A stretch of 8,129 bases of DNA from Caryophanales bacterium (GCA_028723545.1 JAQYER010000085.1:1-8129), one strand, 5' to 3'. Positions 1 through 6,505 are shown, counted from the first letter of the stretch. The notes: generated from the sequence alone by a model not told the origin. Translations and numbers: made by a program.

Positions 1-965
1 CTACTTCCTGGTTCACGTTTATCGATATGTCTTGAATAATTTTCAATTCCAGGACACATTCCAAATTCAAGCATGCTTTCGACATCTTGTCTTGTTCTTT
101 GATCAATTCTTTCCGCTTCAAGATATTTGCCATTTTCTTTAAAATAGGCGACTCTTTGCTCTAATTCTTCTAAAATTGTTTTAGTAGCTTGAGCAATTCT
201 TTCTCTTGTTGAAGCATGATCATAAGCTGGAAAAATTGGATAGGTTTTATAAGATTTTCTAATTTCTCCAGTTAATGCATTGCATTCAATAATTCGTTCA
301 ACTTCATCGCCGAATGTATCGATTTTAATTATATATTCATTTGTATGCGGAGGAGCGATTTCAATAATATCTCCTTTAACTCGAAATGAACCAGGCTTTA
401 ATTCCATATTATTACGAGTGTATTGAGCGTCTATTAATTTATTGAAAAAAACACTTCGATCAATTTCTTCTCCAACGCGAATATCAAATACTAGATTTCG
501 ATATTCATCTGGATCAGTTAATCCATATATTGATGCGACAGAGCCAACGATAATTGTATCATTTCTTTCTAAAACGGAATTAATTGCGCTTGTTCGCATC
601 ATTTCAATTTCTTCATTTAATACTGCGTTTTTATCAATATATAAATCTTTAGAAGGAAGATATGCTTCAGGTTGATAAAAGTCGAAATTAGAAACAAAAT
701 ATTCCACGCGATTATTTGGGAACAATTGTTTCATTTCTTCATATAATTGACCAGCAAGAGTTTTGTTGTGCACTAAAATTAATGTCGGTTTTTGAATGAC
801 ATTTATAACATTTGCAATAGTAAAAGTCTTTCCTGTTCCGGTTGCCCCTAAAAGAACTTGAACATGTTTGTTTTTATAATAATTATCCACTAAAGCATTG
901 ATGGCTTGTGGTTGATCACCAGTTGGTTTAAATTTTGAAATTAATTCAAATTTATGTTGTTCCAT
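1..965 (-). CDS. uvrB: UvrB, excinuclease ABC subunit B (N-terminal half, cut by window edge)
   Basis: This is the DNA-damage verification subunit of UvrABC nucleotide excision repair, a cytoplasmic superfamily 2 helicase-fold ATPase that takes the lesion from UvrA and recruits UvrC. About 321 residues are visible; the family is usually about 660. The start matches family N-termini (MEQHKFELISKF, then PTGDQPQAI). The Walker A motif GATGTGKT lies at residues 40-47, followed by HNKTLAGQLY at about 66-75, the beta-hairpin/QPEAYLP segment at about 90-104, GSVASIYGL, and the region ending in GIENYSRH before the edge. The Walker B (DESH), the rest of the helicase core and the UvrC-binding tail are off-window. 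The beta-hairpin reads N93-F94-D-F96-Y97, where most homologues have Y-Y-D-Y-Y. The ATG is 2 nt after the prfB stop, with no visible Shine-Dalgarno, so translation is probably coupled to prfB. The identification is secure. Confidence 0.97.
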   Translation of the reverse strand, partial: MEQHKFELISKFKPTGDQPQAINALVDNYYKNKHVQVLLGATGTGKTFTIANVINVIQKPTLILVHNKTLAGQLYEEMKQLFPNNRVEYFVSNFDFYQPEAYLPSKDLYIDKNAVLNEEIEMMRTSAINSVLERNDTIIVGSVASIYGLTDPDEYRNLVFDIRVGEEIDRSVFFNKLIDAQYTRNNMELKPGSFRVKGDIIEIAPPHTNEYIIKIDTFGDEVERIIECNALTGEIRKSYKTYPIFPAYDHASTRERIAQATKTILEELEQRVAYFKENGKYLEAERIDQRTRQDVESMLEFGMCPGIENYSRHIDKREPGS

Positions 966-967
966 AA

Positions 968-2083
968 TTATTTTAAAGGATTATTTCTCGCTAATAAATC
1001 AAGATAAGAATAAACAAATCCATCTAAATCCCCATCAAGAGTGGCTTCAACATCACTGGTTGAATAATTAGTTCTATTGTCTTTGACCATTGTGTATGGG
1101 CAAAATACATAAGAACGAATTTGACTTCCCCATTCATTATCTTTTAAATCACCGACGATTGATTGGAGTTCTTTTTCTTTTTTTGCTACTTCTCTTTCAT
1201 ATAATTTTGAGCGAAGCATATTCATTGCTGTTTCTTTATTTAATAATTGAGAACGCTCAATTTGACAAGAAACAACTATTCCAGTTGGAAGATGGGTAAT
1301 ACGAACAGCAGTTTCAACTTTATTAACGTTTTGTCCACCCGCTCCACCACTTCGATATGTATCAATTTTTAAATCTTTATCATTAATAACAATTTCGTCA
1401 TTGCTTTCAAAGATTGGAACAACGTTTACAGACGCGAAAGAAGTATGTCTTCTTTTATTCGCATCAAAAGGAGAAATTCTTACTAAACGATGGACTCCTT
1501 TTTCGCTTTTTAATAATCCATAAGCGTGTTTACCAGTTATTGAAAAAGTAATTGATTTAATGCCGGCTTCATCCCCAATTTGTTTATCAGCGATTTTATA
1601 TTTCAATTTTTTATTTTCAAAATATCTCGAATACATTCTTGAAAGCATATCTGCCCAGTCTTGAGCTTCTGTTCCACCCGCTCCAGAATGAATTTCTAAA
1701 AGGCAATTTAAATTATCATATGGCCCTTTAAACAATAATTGTTGTCTAAATTTATTGGCGTTCATCATTAAATCAGTAATTAATTCATCGAGAAGATTTT
1801 TCATATCTTCATCGTCATCAGTACATGAATTTAATAAATCAGTAATATCGTTAAAAGATTTATTTATTAATAAATATGTATCTCTTTCTTCTTTTGCGTT
1901 ATTTAATTCATCAATAATTAACAAAGCAGACTTTTGGTCATTCCAAAAGCCTTCTTCGTTTTGTTTATTATCTAATTTAGTGATTTTGTCATTTAAGAAA
2001 GGAATATCAATCGAATCACTAAGGGAATAAACCAAATTAGATAATTCGTTATAAGAAAGTTTTAATTCTTGTAATTCCTTCAT
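968..2083 (-). CDS. prfB: Peptide chain release factor 2 (RF2)
   Basis: RF2 reads UGA and UAA stop codons in the ribosomal A site and triggers peptidyl-tRNA hydrolysis. The 371-residue protein is full length. It has an N-terminal helical domain (about 1-115), the conserved EIHSGAGGTEAQDWADML segment (about 130-147), the RF2-specific SPF tripeptide anticodon at 204-206 (RF1 would have PxT), and the catalytic GGQ at 249-251 in SGGAGGQNVNKVETAV. Q251 is the expected PrmC methylation target, and prmC lies in the same window. Unusually, the reading frame is uninterrupted from the ATG. Most prfB genes carry an in-frame UGA in a CUU-UGA-C slippery site near codon 25; the matching place here reads CTT AGT GAT (Leu21-Ser-Asp). 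The start is 3 nt after the secA stop with only a weak distant GAAG, suggesting coupled translation. RF2 is needed here because sua5 ends in TGA. Confidence 0.97.
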   Translation of the reverse strand: MKELQELKLSYNELSNLVYSLSDSIDIPFLNDKITKLDNKQNEEGFWNDQKSALLIIDELNNAKEERDTYLLINKSFNDITDLLNSCTDDDEDMKNLLDELITDLMMNANKFRQQLLFKGPYDNLNCLLEIHSGAGGTEAQDWADMLSRMYSRYFENKKLKYKIADKQIGDEAGIKSITFSITGKHAYGLLKSEKGVHRLVRISPFDANKRRHTSFASVNVVPIFESNDEIVINDKDLKIDTYRSGGAGGQNVNKVETAVRITHLPTGIVVSCQIERSQLLNKETAMNMLRSKLYEREVAKKEKELQSIVGDLKDNEWGSQIRSYVFCPYTMVKDNRTNYSTSDVEATLDGDLDGFVYSYLDLLARNNPLK

Positions 2084-2086
2084 AAA

Positions 2087-4495
2087 TTATTTGTTTTCTT
2101 CGTTTTGTTTATTTTCTATTGCTTCATCTTTATTAATTTGTGGTGCTGGAGTAGGAACTCTCACTTGAACATTAAGATAATTTAATACTGCATCAACAGA
2201 AATGTTTTCTAAACATTCTCTAAATAAAGATTGCCCTTCATTAACATAATCTTGTAATGGGTTTGTGTTTGCGTAGCTTCTTAAATGAATACCTTCACGA
2301 AGTCTCGCCATAGTGTCAATTTGTTTCATCCAGTTTTGGTCAATAACATGGAGAGCAATTTCTCTATCAACTTGGTCACCAATTTCTGCTGGCCATTTAG
2401 CTTTTCTTAATTTATAAACATCTAATAAGCTATCGCCTAAATCGTTTCCAGCATCTTCAGGAACAGATTCATCATATAATGATGGATTAAATGTTCCTAC
2501 AGGAAGGAATCTAGGTTCGAGTATTTTACGCATTGTTTCGCCATCAACAAGTCCAGTTTTTGAATCACTTGGGATAGATTTATGCGCTAAAACAAGACCA
2601 GCAATATTGAAGAATTCATTAATCATGTCATCAATGTTTTCAGCGTACATAATCGCGTCACGTTTTTCGTAAATGGCTTTTCTTTGACGGGCAATAACAT
2701 CGTCATAATCAAGTAAATTTTTACGAATATCGTAGTTTTGTCCTTCAATTTGTTTTTGGGCGTTACTAATAACATTAGAGAACATTTTGCTTTCTAATGG
2801 TCCTTCACCAAATTGATCAAGACGTTTTTGAATTGATTCAGCTGCAAATCTTTTTAAAAGATCGTCGTCAAAAGAAATATAGAAACGAGTAAATCCTGGA
2901 TCACCTTGACGACCAGAACGTCCACGTAATTGGTTATCAATACGTCTTGATTCGTGTCTTTCAGTTCCAAAAACACATAATCCACCTAACTCTTTAACTT
3001 CATCAGTTAATTTAATATCGGTACCACGACCCGCCATATTAGTAGCGATTGTAATATGTCCACGTAAACCAGCGTTTTTAACAATTTCCGCTTCTCTAGC
3101 GTGGTTTTTCGCGTTCAATACATCGTGAACCAATCCTTCTTGAGTTAATAATTTTGATAATTCTTCAGAGGATTCAACTGAAACTGTACCAATAAGAATT
3201 GGTTGTCCTTTTTCGTGTCTTTCTTTAACTTCTTTGACTAATGCTTCTAATTTTTGTTGCTTATGAGCAAAAATGTAGTCAACTGCGTCAATACGCGCGA
3301 CTGGTCTATTAGTAGGAATTTGAAGAACTCTCATATTATAAATTGTTTGGAATTCTTCTTCTTCAGTTTTGGCTGTACCAGTCATACCTGATAATTTCTT
3401 AAATAAACGGAAGAAGTTTTGATATGTAATTGTTGCAAGAGTAACGGTTTCTTGCTTAATTTCAACACCTTCTTTAGCTTGAACAGCTTGATGAAGACCA
3501 TCAGACCATTCACGTCCTTTTAAAACACGGCCGGTAAATGGGTCAATGATTTGAACTTGTCTTTCAGCATCAATCATATAATCAACATCACGCATCATAA
3601 TATAGTTAGCTTTGAGAGCTTGAACGATACGGTGAACTAAATCTTGGTGTTCAGGATCATATAAATTGCGAATACCAAACATTCTTTCAGCGCGTGAGTT
3701 ACCTTCATCAGTTAAAGAACATGTTTTATCTTTAATATCGATTTCATAATCGCGTCCTTTTTTAAGTGTTTTAACGAAACGGTCAGCGACAGTATATTGA
3801 GATGCAGTTGCACGAGCACCACCAGAAATAATTAAAGGTGTACGAGATTCATCAATTAAAATTGAGTCAGCTTCATCGATAACAGCGTAATTTAAACCAC
3901 GTAATACACGATGTTTAACATCTTTCGCCATATTATCACGAAGATAATCGAAGCCGAGTTCAGCATTGGTTGTATATGTAATATCACATAAGTGAGCTTG
4001 TTGTTTTTCACTAGTTGTTAAATCGCGAAGGTTAACACCAACAGTTAATCCTAAGAAACGATAAATTTGTCCCATCCATTCCGCGTCACGAGAAGCAAGA
4101 TATTCGTTAACAGTAACAACATAAACACCTTCGCCTTTTAAAGCATTTAAATAAACAGTCATTGTCGCAGTTAATGTTTTACCTTCACCAGTTTTCATTT
4201 CAGCGACATCACCAGCGTGTAACACTAACGCACCAATAATTTGGACCTTGAAAGGAAATTGACCAATTGTTCTTTTAGCGGCTTCTCTTGCAACCGCAAA
4301 AGCTTCAATTTTAATATCTTCAAGTGTTGCTCCATTACTTAATGCTTCACGGAATTCAACAGTTTTATGACGAAGTTCTTCATCGCTTAAACTAGCAATT
4401 GAATCTTCTAATGCAATAACACGATCAGCTTGAGCGGCATATTTTTTAAGTGCTCGAGCGTCAAATTTAAATATTTTTTCTATAAAGTTGCCCAT
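2087..4495 (-). CDS. secA: SecA preprotein translocase ATPase
   Basis: SecA is the peripheral-membrane motor that pushes unfolded preproteins through SecYEG using ATP. The 802-residue product shows the usual domains in order: N-terminal helix (MGNFIEKIF), NBD1 with Walker A MKTGEGKT (about 100-107) and Walker B VIDEADSILIDESRTPLI (about 205-222), the preprotein cross-linking domain (about 225-345), NBD2 with the GTVSVESSEELSKLL, TNMAGRGTDI and QLRGRSGRQGDPG motifs (about 436-534), the helical scaffold (LDYDDVIARQR, about 595), and the wing/scaffold end around HLRSYANTNPLQDYVNEG (about 736-753). After about residue 780 there is only a short polar tail. The C-terminal CxCx8CH/C zinc motif found in many SecAs is missing, which partly explains the length below the about 840 of Bacillus SecA. 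A strong AAGGAG six bases before the ATG fixes the start. It heads a tight secA-prfB-uvrB set. SecA-prfB adjacency is the classic Bacillota arrangement. Confidence 0.98.
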   Translation of the reverse strand: MGNFIEKIFKFDARALKKYAAQADRVIALEDSIASLSDEELRHKTVEFREALSNGATLEDIKIEAFAVAREAAKRTIGQFPFKVQIIGALVLHAGDVAEMKTGEGKTLTATMTVYLNALKGEGVYVVTVNEYLASRDAEWMGQIYRFLGLTVGVNLRDLTTSEKQQAHLCDITYTTNAELGFDYLRDNMAKDVKHRVLRGLNYAVIDEADSILIDESRTPLIISGGARATASQYTVADRFVKTLKKGRDYEIDIKDKTCSLTDEGNSRAERMFGIRNLYDPEHQDLVHRIVQALKANYIMMRDVDYMIDAERQVQIIDPFTGRVLKGREWSDGLHQAVQAKEGVEIKQETVTLATITYQNFFRLFKKLSGMTGTAKTEEEEFQTIYNMRVLQIPTNRPVARIDAVDYIFAHKQQKLEALVKEVKERHEKGQPILIGTVSVESSEELSKLLTQEGLVHDVLNAKNHAREAEIVKNAGLRGHITIATNMAGRGTDIKLTDEVKELGGLCVFGTERHESRRIDNQLRGRSGRQGDPGFTRFYISFDDDLLKRFAAESIQKRLDQFGEGPLESKMFSNVISNAQKQIEGQNYDIRKNLLDYDDVIARQRKAIYEKRDAIMYAENIDDMINEFFNIAGLVLAHKSIPSDSKTGLVDGETMRKILEPRFLPVGTFNPSLYDESVPEDAGNDLGDSLLDVYKLRKAKWPAEIGDQVDREIALHVIDQNWMKQIDTMARLREGIHLRSYANTNPLQDYVNEGQSLFRECLENISVDAVLNYLNVQVRVPTPAPQINKDEAIENKQNEENK

Positions 4496-4501
4496 TGTAA
4501 A

Positions 4502-4507
4502 CTCCTT
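4502..4507 (-). promoter_or_regulatory. Strong ribosome binding site of secA
   Basis: On the coding strand AAGGAG sits 6 nt upstream of the secA ATG, a near-ideal Shine-Dalgarno. It contrasts with the next two genes, prfB and uvrB, which have none worth the name, so ribosome loading for the cluster probably happens mainly here. Confidence 0.85.
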
Positions 4508-4525
4508 AGTCGGATAATCTTTGAT

Positions 4526-4555
4526 ATTTTAACATTAAATAAATGTTATTAACAA
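4526..4555 (-). promoter_or_regulatory. Possible sigma-A-type promoter of secA
   Basis: In the 63-nt gap between comFC and secA the coding strand reads TTGTTA (4555-4550), an 18-nt spacer, then TAAAAT (4531-4526). These match TTGACA and TATAAT at four and five of six positions. Initiation would give a leader of about 20-25 nt ending in the AAGGAG ribosome site. AT-rich DNA produces such matches by chance, so this is a candidate only. If real, secA-prfB-uvrB would be transcribed independently of comFA-comFC. Confidence 0.35.
4530..4548. repeat. Seven-bp inverted repeat within the putative secA promoter
   Basis: On the coding strand TAACATT and AATGTTA flank a five-base TATTT loop, a perfect 7-bp dyad. 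It occupies most of the spacer between the candidate -35 and -10 and overlaps the first base pairs of the -10, the position expected of a repressor operator. It has no GC-rich stem and no T-tract, so it is not a convincing terminator for comFC. It could be chance in AT-rich sequence. Confidence 0.35.
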
Positions 4556-4558
4556 TAA

Positions 4559-5197
4559 CTATTTCTTTATATGATTTCTTGAACTATTCAGAACAATCGA
4601 CATTGTTAAAAACTGAATTTTCTTTGGATGATGCTCTTTAATTAATTTTATCATCGCACTCATTGTTGAACCGGTAGTAAATACATCATCCACAATTAAT
4701 ATTTTTTTATTTCTAATATCAAATGTTTCATCAAACATTAAAGCTTCTATAATGTGTTTTCTTTGTTCAAAATTAAGATCGGATTGTTTAACGTTTTTGA
4801 TTTTATTAACACAATGATATTGAATATTTTTCATTGATTTAAATATTTCTTGAACGTGATTAAACCCTCTTTTCTCATCGGCGTCTTTATATGATGGAGC
4901 GGGCACAATAATATAACCATCATATTTAAGATTTAAATATGTTTTATATCTATCAATGAATACTTTAGCCATTTCAATATCAAAACATCCTTTTAATTTA
5001 TATAAAGAAGATTGGACTAAATCAGCATAAGGGTAGATCGCAAATCCTTTTACTCCATCGATGGAAATGGTGAGAAATACAGGGGTAAAGTTTGACATGC
5101 ACTTTGAACAAATTGTAGGGATGGGATTAATTATAGAATGGATAGAATCGGGTTTAATTTGCTGAAAGCACACTTTACAAAAACAGGTTTTTGTCAA
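4559..5197 (-). CDS. comFC: ComFC-family competence protein (phosphoribosyltransferase fold)
   Basis: ComFC/GntX-type proteins are PRTase-fold partners of the ComFA ATPase and are needed for efficient uptake of transforming DNA; the reaction, if any, is not established. Visible are an N-terminal zinc ribbon (Cys 7, 10, 30 and 33 counting from the TTG start), the VPAPSYK...RGFNHV segment (family usually RGFNQ), QSDLNFEQRKH, and the PRPP-binding loop ILIVDDVFTTGST near 167-178. The start is uncertain. The upstream ATG at 5275 would overlap comFA by 101 nt and add 26 residues with no family resemblance. A GTG at 5173 would remove the first zinc-ligand cysteine. TTG at 5197 keeps all four cysteines and overlaps comFA by 23 nt, so I prefer it (212 residues). 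No clear Shine-Dalgarno precedes it, so coupling to comFA translation is likely. The stop is TAG. Family assignment is secure; the start is not. Confidence 0.88.
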   Translation of the reverse strand: MTKTCFCKVCFQQIKPDSIHSIINPIPTICSKCMSNFTPVFLTISIDGVKGFAIYPYADLVQSSLYKLKGCFDIEMAKVFIDRYKTYLNLKYDGYIIVPAPSYKDADEKRGFNHVQEIFKSMKNIQYHCVNKIKNVKQSDLNFEQRKHIIEALMFDETFDIRNKKILIVDDVFTTGSTMSAMIKLIKEHHPKKIQFLTMSIVLNSSRNHIKK

Positions 5198-6317
5198 TGA
5201 TTCGTTGTTTGGCTTCGGCCATCTCGTCTGAAATGTGCGAAGAAAGGAAGATAACCTCCCCTTTTGGAGCATCATATTTGCGACCTACCCTTCCGCTGAT
5301 TTGAATTAATGATGATGTGTTATAAATTGGGCTATCAGAATCATAAATAATAACTTGAAGATTCTTGATTGTTACCCCTCTTTCCAACACGGCAGTTGTA
5401 ACTAAAAATTGATATTTATTAAATTTAAAATCTTTAATAATTTGTTCTCTATTTCTTCTTTTTGAATGAACATAATTTCCTTTTTCAAATCCATCTCTTT
5501 TTAATTTCTTATAAAGTGTTTCACAATCAGAAATAGTAGGAACAAATATTAATACTGGTTTATGTTCTAATTTAAAAATAGTTAATTTCTTACGTAAATA
5601 TTCATATTTGAGAAATCCTAATTTCACTACTATTTCAGGAACTGGTAAAGCGTGACCATGATATCTAGTGTTAAGTTCTAATATTTCGTGATTTGGTTGA
5701 TTAAATAATTTTAATAATGATGGTTCTGGTGTTGCTGACATCATCACCAACGTCCCTTTTACCGAATTAGAAGATAACCTTAATAACATGTTATTGTTAG
5801 AAAAAGGGAACGCATCTACTTCATCCATAATTAATAAATCAAAATATTGTTCGTATCGATATATTTGATGAGTTGTAAGAATGACAATATCCGCGGTTAA
5901 TATTTCGTGATGGCCACCATAAATTGATACGACATGATTTTTTGGAAAAGCTTTTCTAATTCGATCTTCTAATTCAATAACAACATCTTTTCTTGGAATG
6001 GCAAACCCAATTCGATGACCTCTTGATAAAGCATAACTAATAACTCCGTACACTAGTTCAGTTTTACCCGCTCCACAAACAGCTTTGATAAGAGTTGATG
6101 TTCCTTCAATATAGTTTTTTGTAATTCTTGTTGATATCCTCCTTTGTTCTTTAGTTAATGAATAATTTAATTCCAAGGCATTTTCAGTTACATTATTTTG
6201 AACGTATGTAGCGTTCTCTCCAATAAAAGAAATACATCTTCGACAATATGGAACGTTATTTTTATATCCAATATATCTTTCGTCGCTTTCTCCGCACCTT
6301 GGGCATATAAAGTTCAT
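5175..6317 (-). CDS. comFA: ComFA, DEAD-box-like ATPase of DNA uptake
   Basis: ComFA is a membrane-associated superfamily 2 helicase/translocase, related to PriA, thought to drive single-stranded transforming DNA into the cell. The 380 residues begin with a four-cysteine zinc finger (Cys 5, 8, 25, 28). Then follow a Q/Walker A region with KAVCGAGKTE (about 78-87), Walker B IMDEVD (163-168), motif III MMSATPE (192-198), LIFVPTISDCETL at about 256-268, motif V TTAVLERGVTI (307-317) and motif VI QISGRVGR (339-346). Both RecA lobes are therefore complete. It is shorter than the about 460-residue Bacillus subtilis protein, mainly at the N-terminus. The ATG places the zinc finger at the extreme N-terminus and has no good ribosome site; an A-rich leader and a small dyad precede it. 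The end overlaps the start of comFC. comFB, present between them in B. subtilis, is absent. Confidence 0.95.
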   Translation of the reverse strand: MNFICPRCGESDERYIGYKNNVPYCRRCISFIGENATYVQNNVTENALELNYSLTKEQRRISTRITKNYIEGTSTLIKAVCGAGKTELVYGVISYALSRGHRIGFAIPRKDVVIELEDRIRKAFPKNHVVSIYGGHHEILTADIVILTTHQIYRYEQYFDLLIMDEVDAFPFSNNNMLLRLSSNSVKGTLVMMSATPEPSLLKLFNQPNHEILELNTRYHGHALPVPEIVVKLGFLKYEYLRKKLTIFKLEHKPVLIFVPTISDCETLYKKLKRDGFEKGNYVHSKRRNREQIIKDFKFNKYQFLVTTAVLERGVTIKNLQVIIYDSDSPIYNTSSLIQISGRVGRKYDAPKGEVIFLSSHISDEMAEAKQRIIDKNLFL

Positions 6318-6318
6318 A

Positions 6319-6333
6319 CACTAATTAATAGTG
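6319..6333. repeat. Dyad CACTA-TTAAT-TAGTG abutting the comFA start codon
   Basis: Perfect 5-bp arms CACTA and TAGTG around a five-base centre end one base before the comFA ATG. The dyad occupies the place where a Shine-Dalgarno would normally be. It could be an operator, or a weak RNA hairpin that limits ribosome access. Short arms in AT-rich DNA mean chance is possible. Confidence 0.35.
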
Positions 6334-6353
6334 ATCTTTTTTCTTTTTTTGCT

Positions 6354-6365
6354 AAAAATATTTTT
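6354..6365. repeat. Perfect 12-bp palindrome AAAAATATTTTT
   Basis: Five A, TA, five T, upstream of comFA. It resembles half of a ComK box (AAAA-N5-TTTT), but the spacer is 4, not 5, and I see no second box at the usual distance. It may be a curved-DNA tract or simply AT-rich sequence. Confidence 0.4.
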
Positions 6366-6370
6366 CTATG

Positions 6371-6380
6371 CTATGCATAG
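6371..6380. repeat. Perfect 10-bp palindrome CTATGCATAG with an adjacent extra half-site
   Basis: CTATGCATAG is its own reverse complement. On the plus strand another CTATG directly precedes it (6366-6370), giving two direct copies and one inverted copy of the same five-base unit. Its place between the repeat array and comFA is compatible with an operator. No known regulator site is recognised. Confidence 0.4.
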
Positions 6381-6385
6381 TTTTT

Positions 6386-6393
6386 TATTAGTA
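6386..6393 (-). promoter_or_regulatory. TACTAATA, resembling the competence cin-box TACGAATA
   Basis: On the coding strand this octamer differs at one position from the TACGAATA box recognised by the ComX/SigX alternative sigma factor in streptococci. It lies 68 nt upstream of a late competence gene, just after the repeat array. One mismatch to an AT-rich octamer in about 150 bases is only weak evidence, and nothing shows that this organism has a ComX-like sigma factor. Confidence 0.2.
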
Positions 6394-6426
6394 GATGATT
6401 ATTGAATGATGAAAAGATGATGAAAA
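6394..6426 (-). repeat. Three tandem repeats with 11-nt period upstream of comFA
   Basis: On the coding strand the units are TTTTCATCATC (6426-6416), TTTTCATCATT (6415-6405) and CAATAATCATC (6404-6394). The first two agree at ten of eleven positions, and the third agrees with the first at seven, with ATCAT shared by all three. An 11-nt period is close to one helical turn, so the units face the same side of the DNA, as in many activator binding arrays. Function is inferred only. Confidence 0.5.
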
Positions 6427-6470
6427 TTACCATTCACAAATTTGGATTCCAATTCAAAAAAATTAATCGA

Positions 6471-6503
6471 TAAAAAATTAAGCTACCTAGTTGAGGCAGC
6501 TTA
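6471..6503 (-). terminator. Rho-independent terminator of the prmC-sua5-rpiB operon
   Basis: On the coding strand, 2 nt after the rpiB TAG, TAAGCTGCC (6503-6495) pairs with GGTAGCTTA (6487-6479) through nine pairs including one G-U, around a seven-base loop. It is followed after one A by six T. This is a standard intrinsic terminator. The reverse orientation has no good T-tract, so I call it for the minus strand only. Confidence 0.88.
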
Positions 6504-6505
6504 TT

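Larger units (their letters stand above)
6334..6470 (-). promoter_or_regulatory. Upstream regulatory region of comFA (promoter not resolved)
   Basis: Between the rpiB terminator and comFA there is no gene. Reading toward comFA, the coding strand holds three 11-nt-period repeats (6426-6394), TACTAATA (6393-6386), the palindrome CTATGCATAG (6380-6371), a further CATAG, the palindrome AAAAATATTTTT (6365-6354), and a run of A with single G (about 6350-6337). I could not find a convincing sigma-A -35/-10 pair. Because a terminator closes the operon upstream, a comFA promoter should lie here. Confidence 0.5.

Noticed and set aside
442..675. Plus-strand open frame of 77 codons
   Set aside because: It lies fully inside uvrB on the opposite strand; the uvrB translation there is strongly conserved, while this frame gives a Ser/Ile-rich sequence with no family features.
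2015..2023. CTTAGTGA in prfB as a variant frameshift site
   Set aside because: The TGA in it is out of frame with the coding register, and the frame is already continuous, so no shift is needed.
1090..2030. Two plus-strand open frames (69 and 91 codons) antisense to prfB
   Set aside because: Antisense shadows of a conserved gene; the leucine/phenylalanine-rich products only mirror Lys/Glu-rich codons of prfB.
6354..6365. ComK box upstream of comFA
   Set aside because: The spacer is 4 rather than 5 and no second AAAA-N5-TTTT box was found at a proper distance.
6471..6503. Bidirectional terminator or riboswitch after rpiB
   Set aside because: The plus-strand side lacks a T-tract and no plus-strand gene arrives there; the hairpin is too small and ordinary for a riboswitch.
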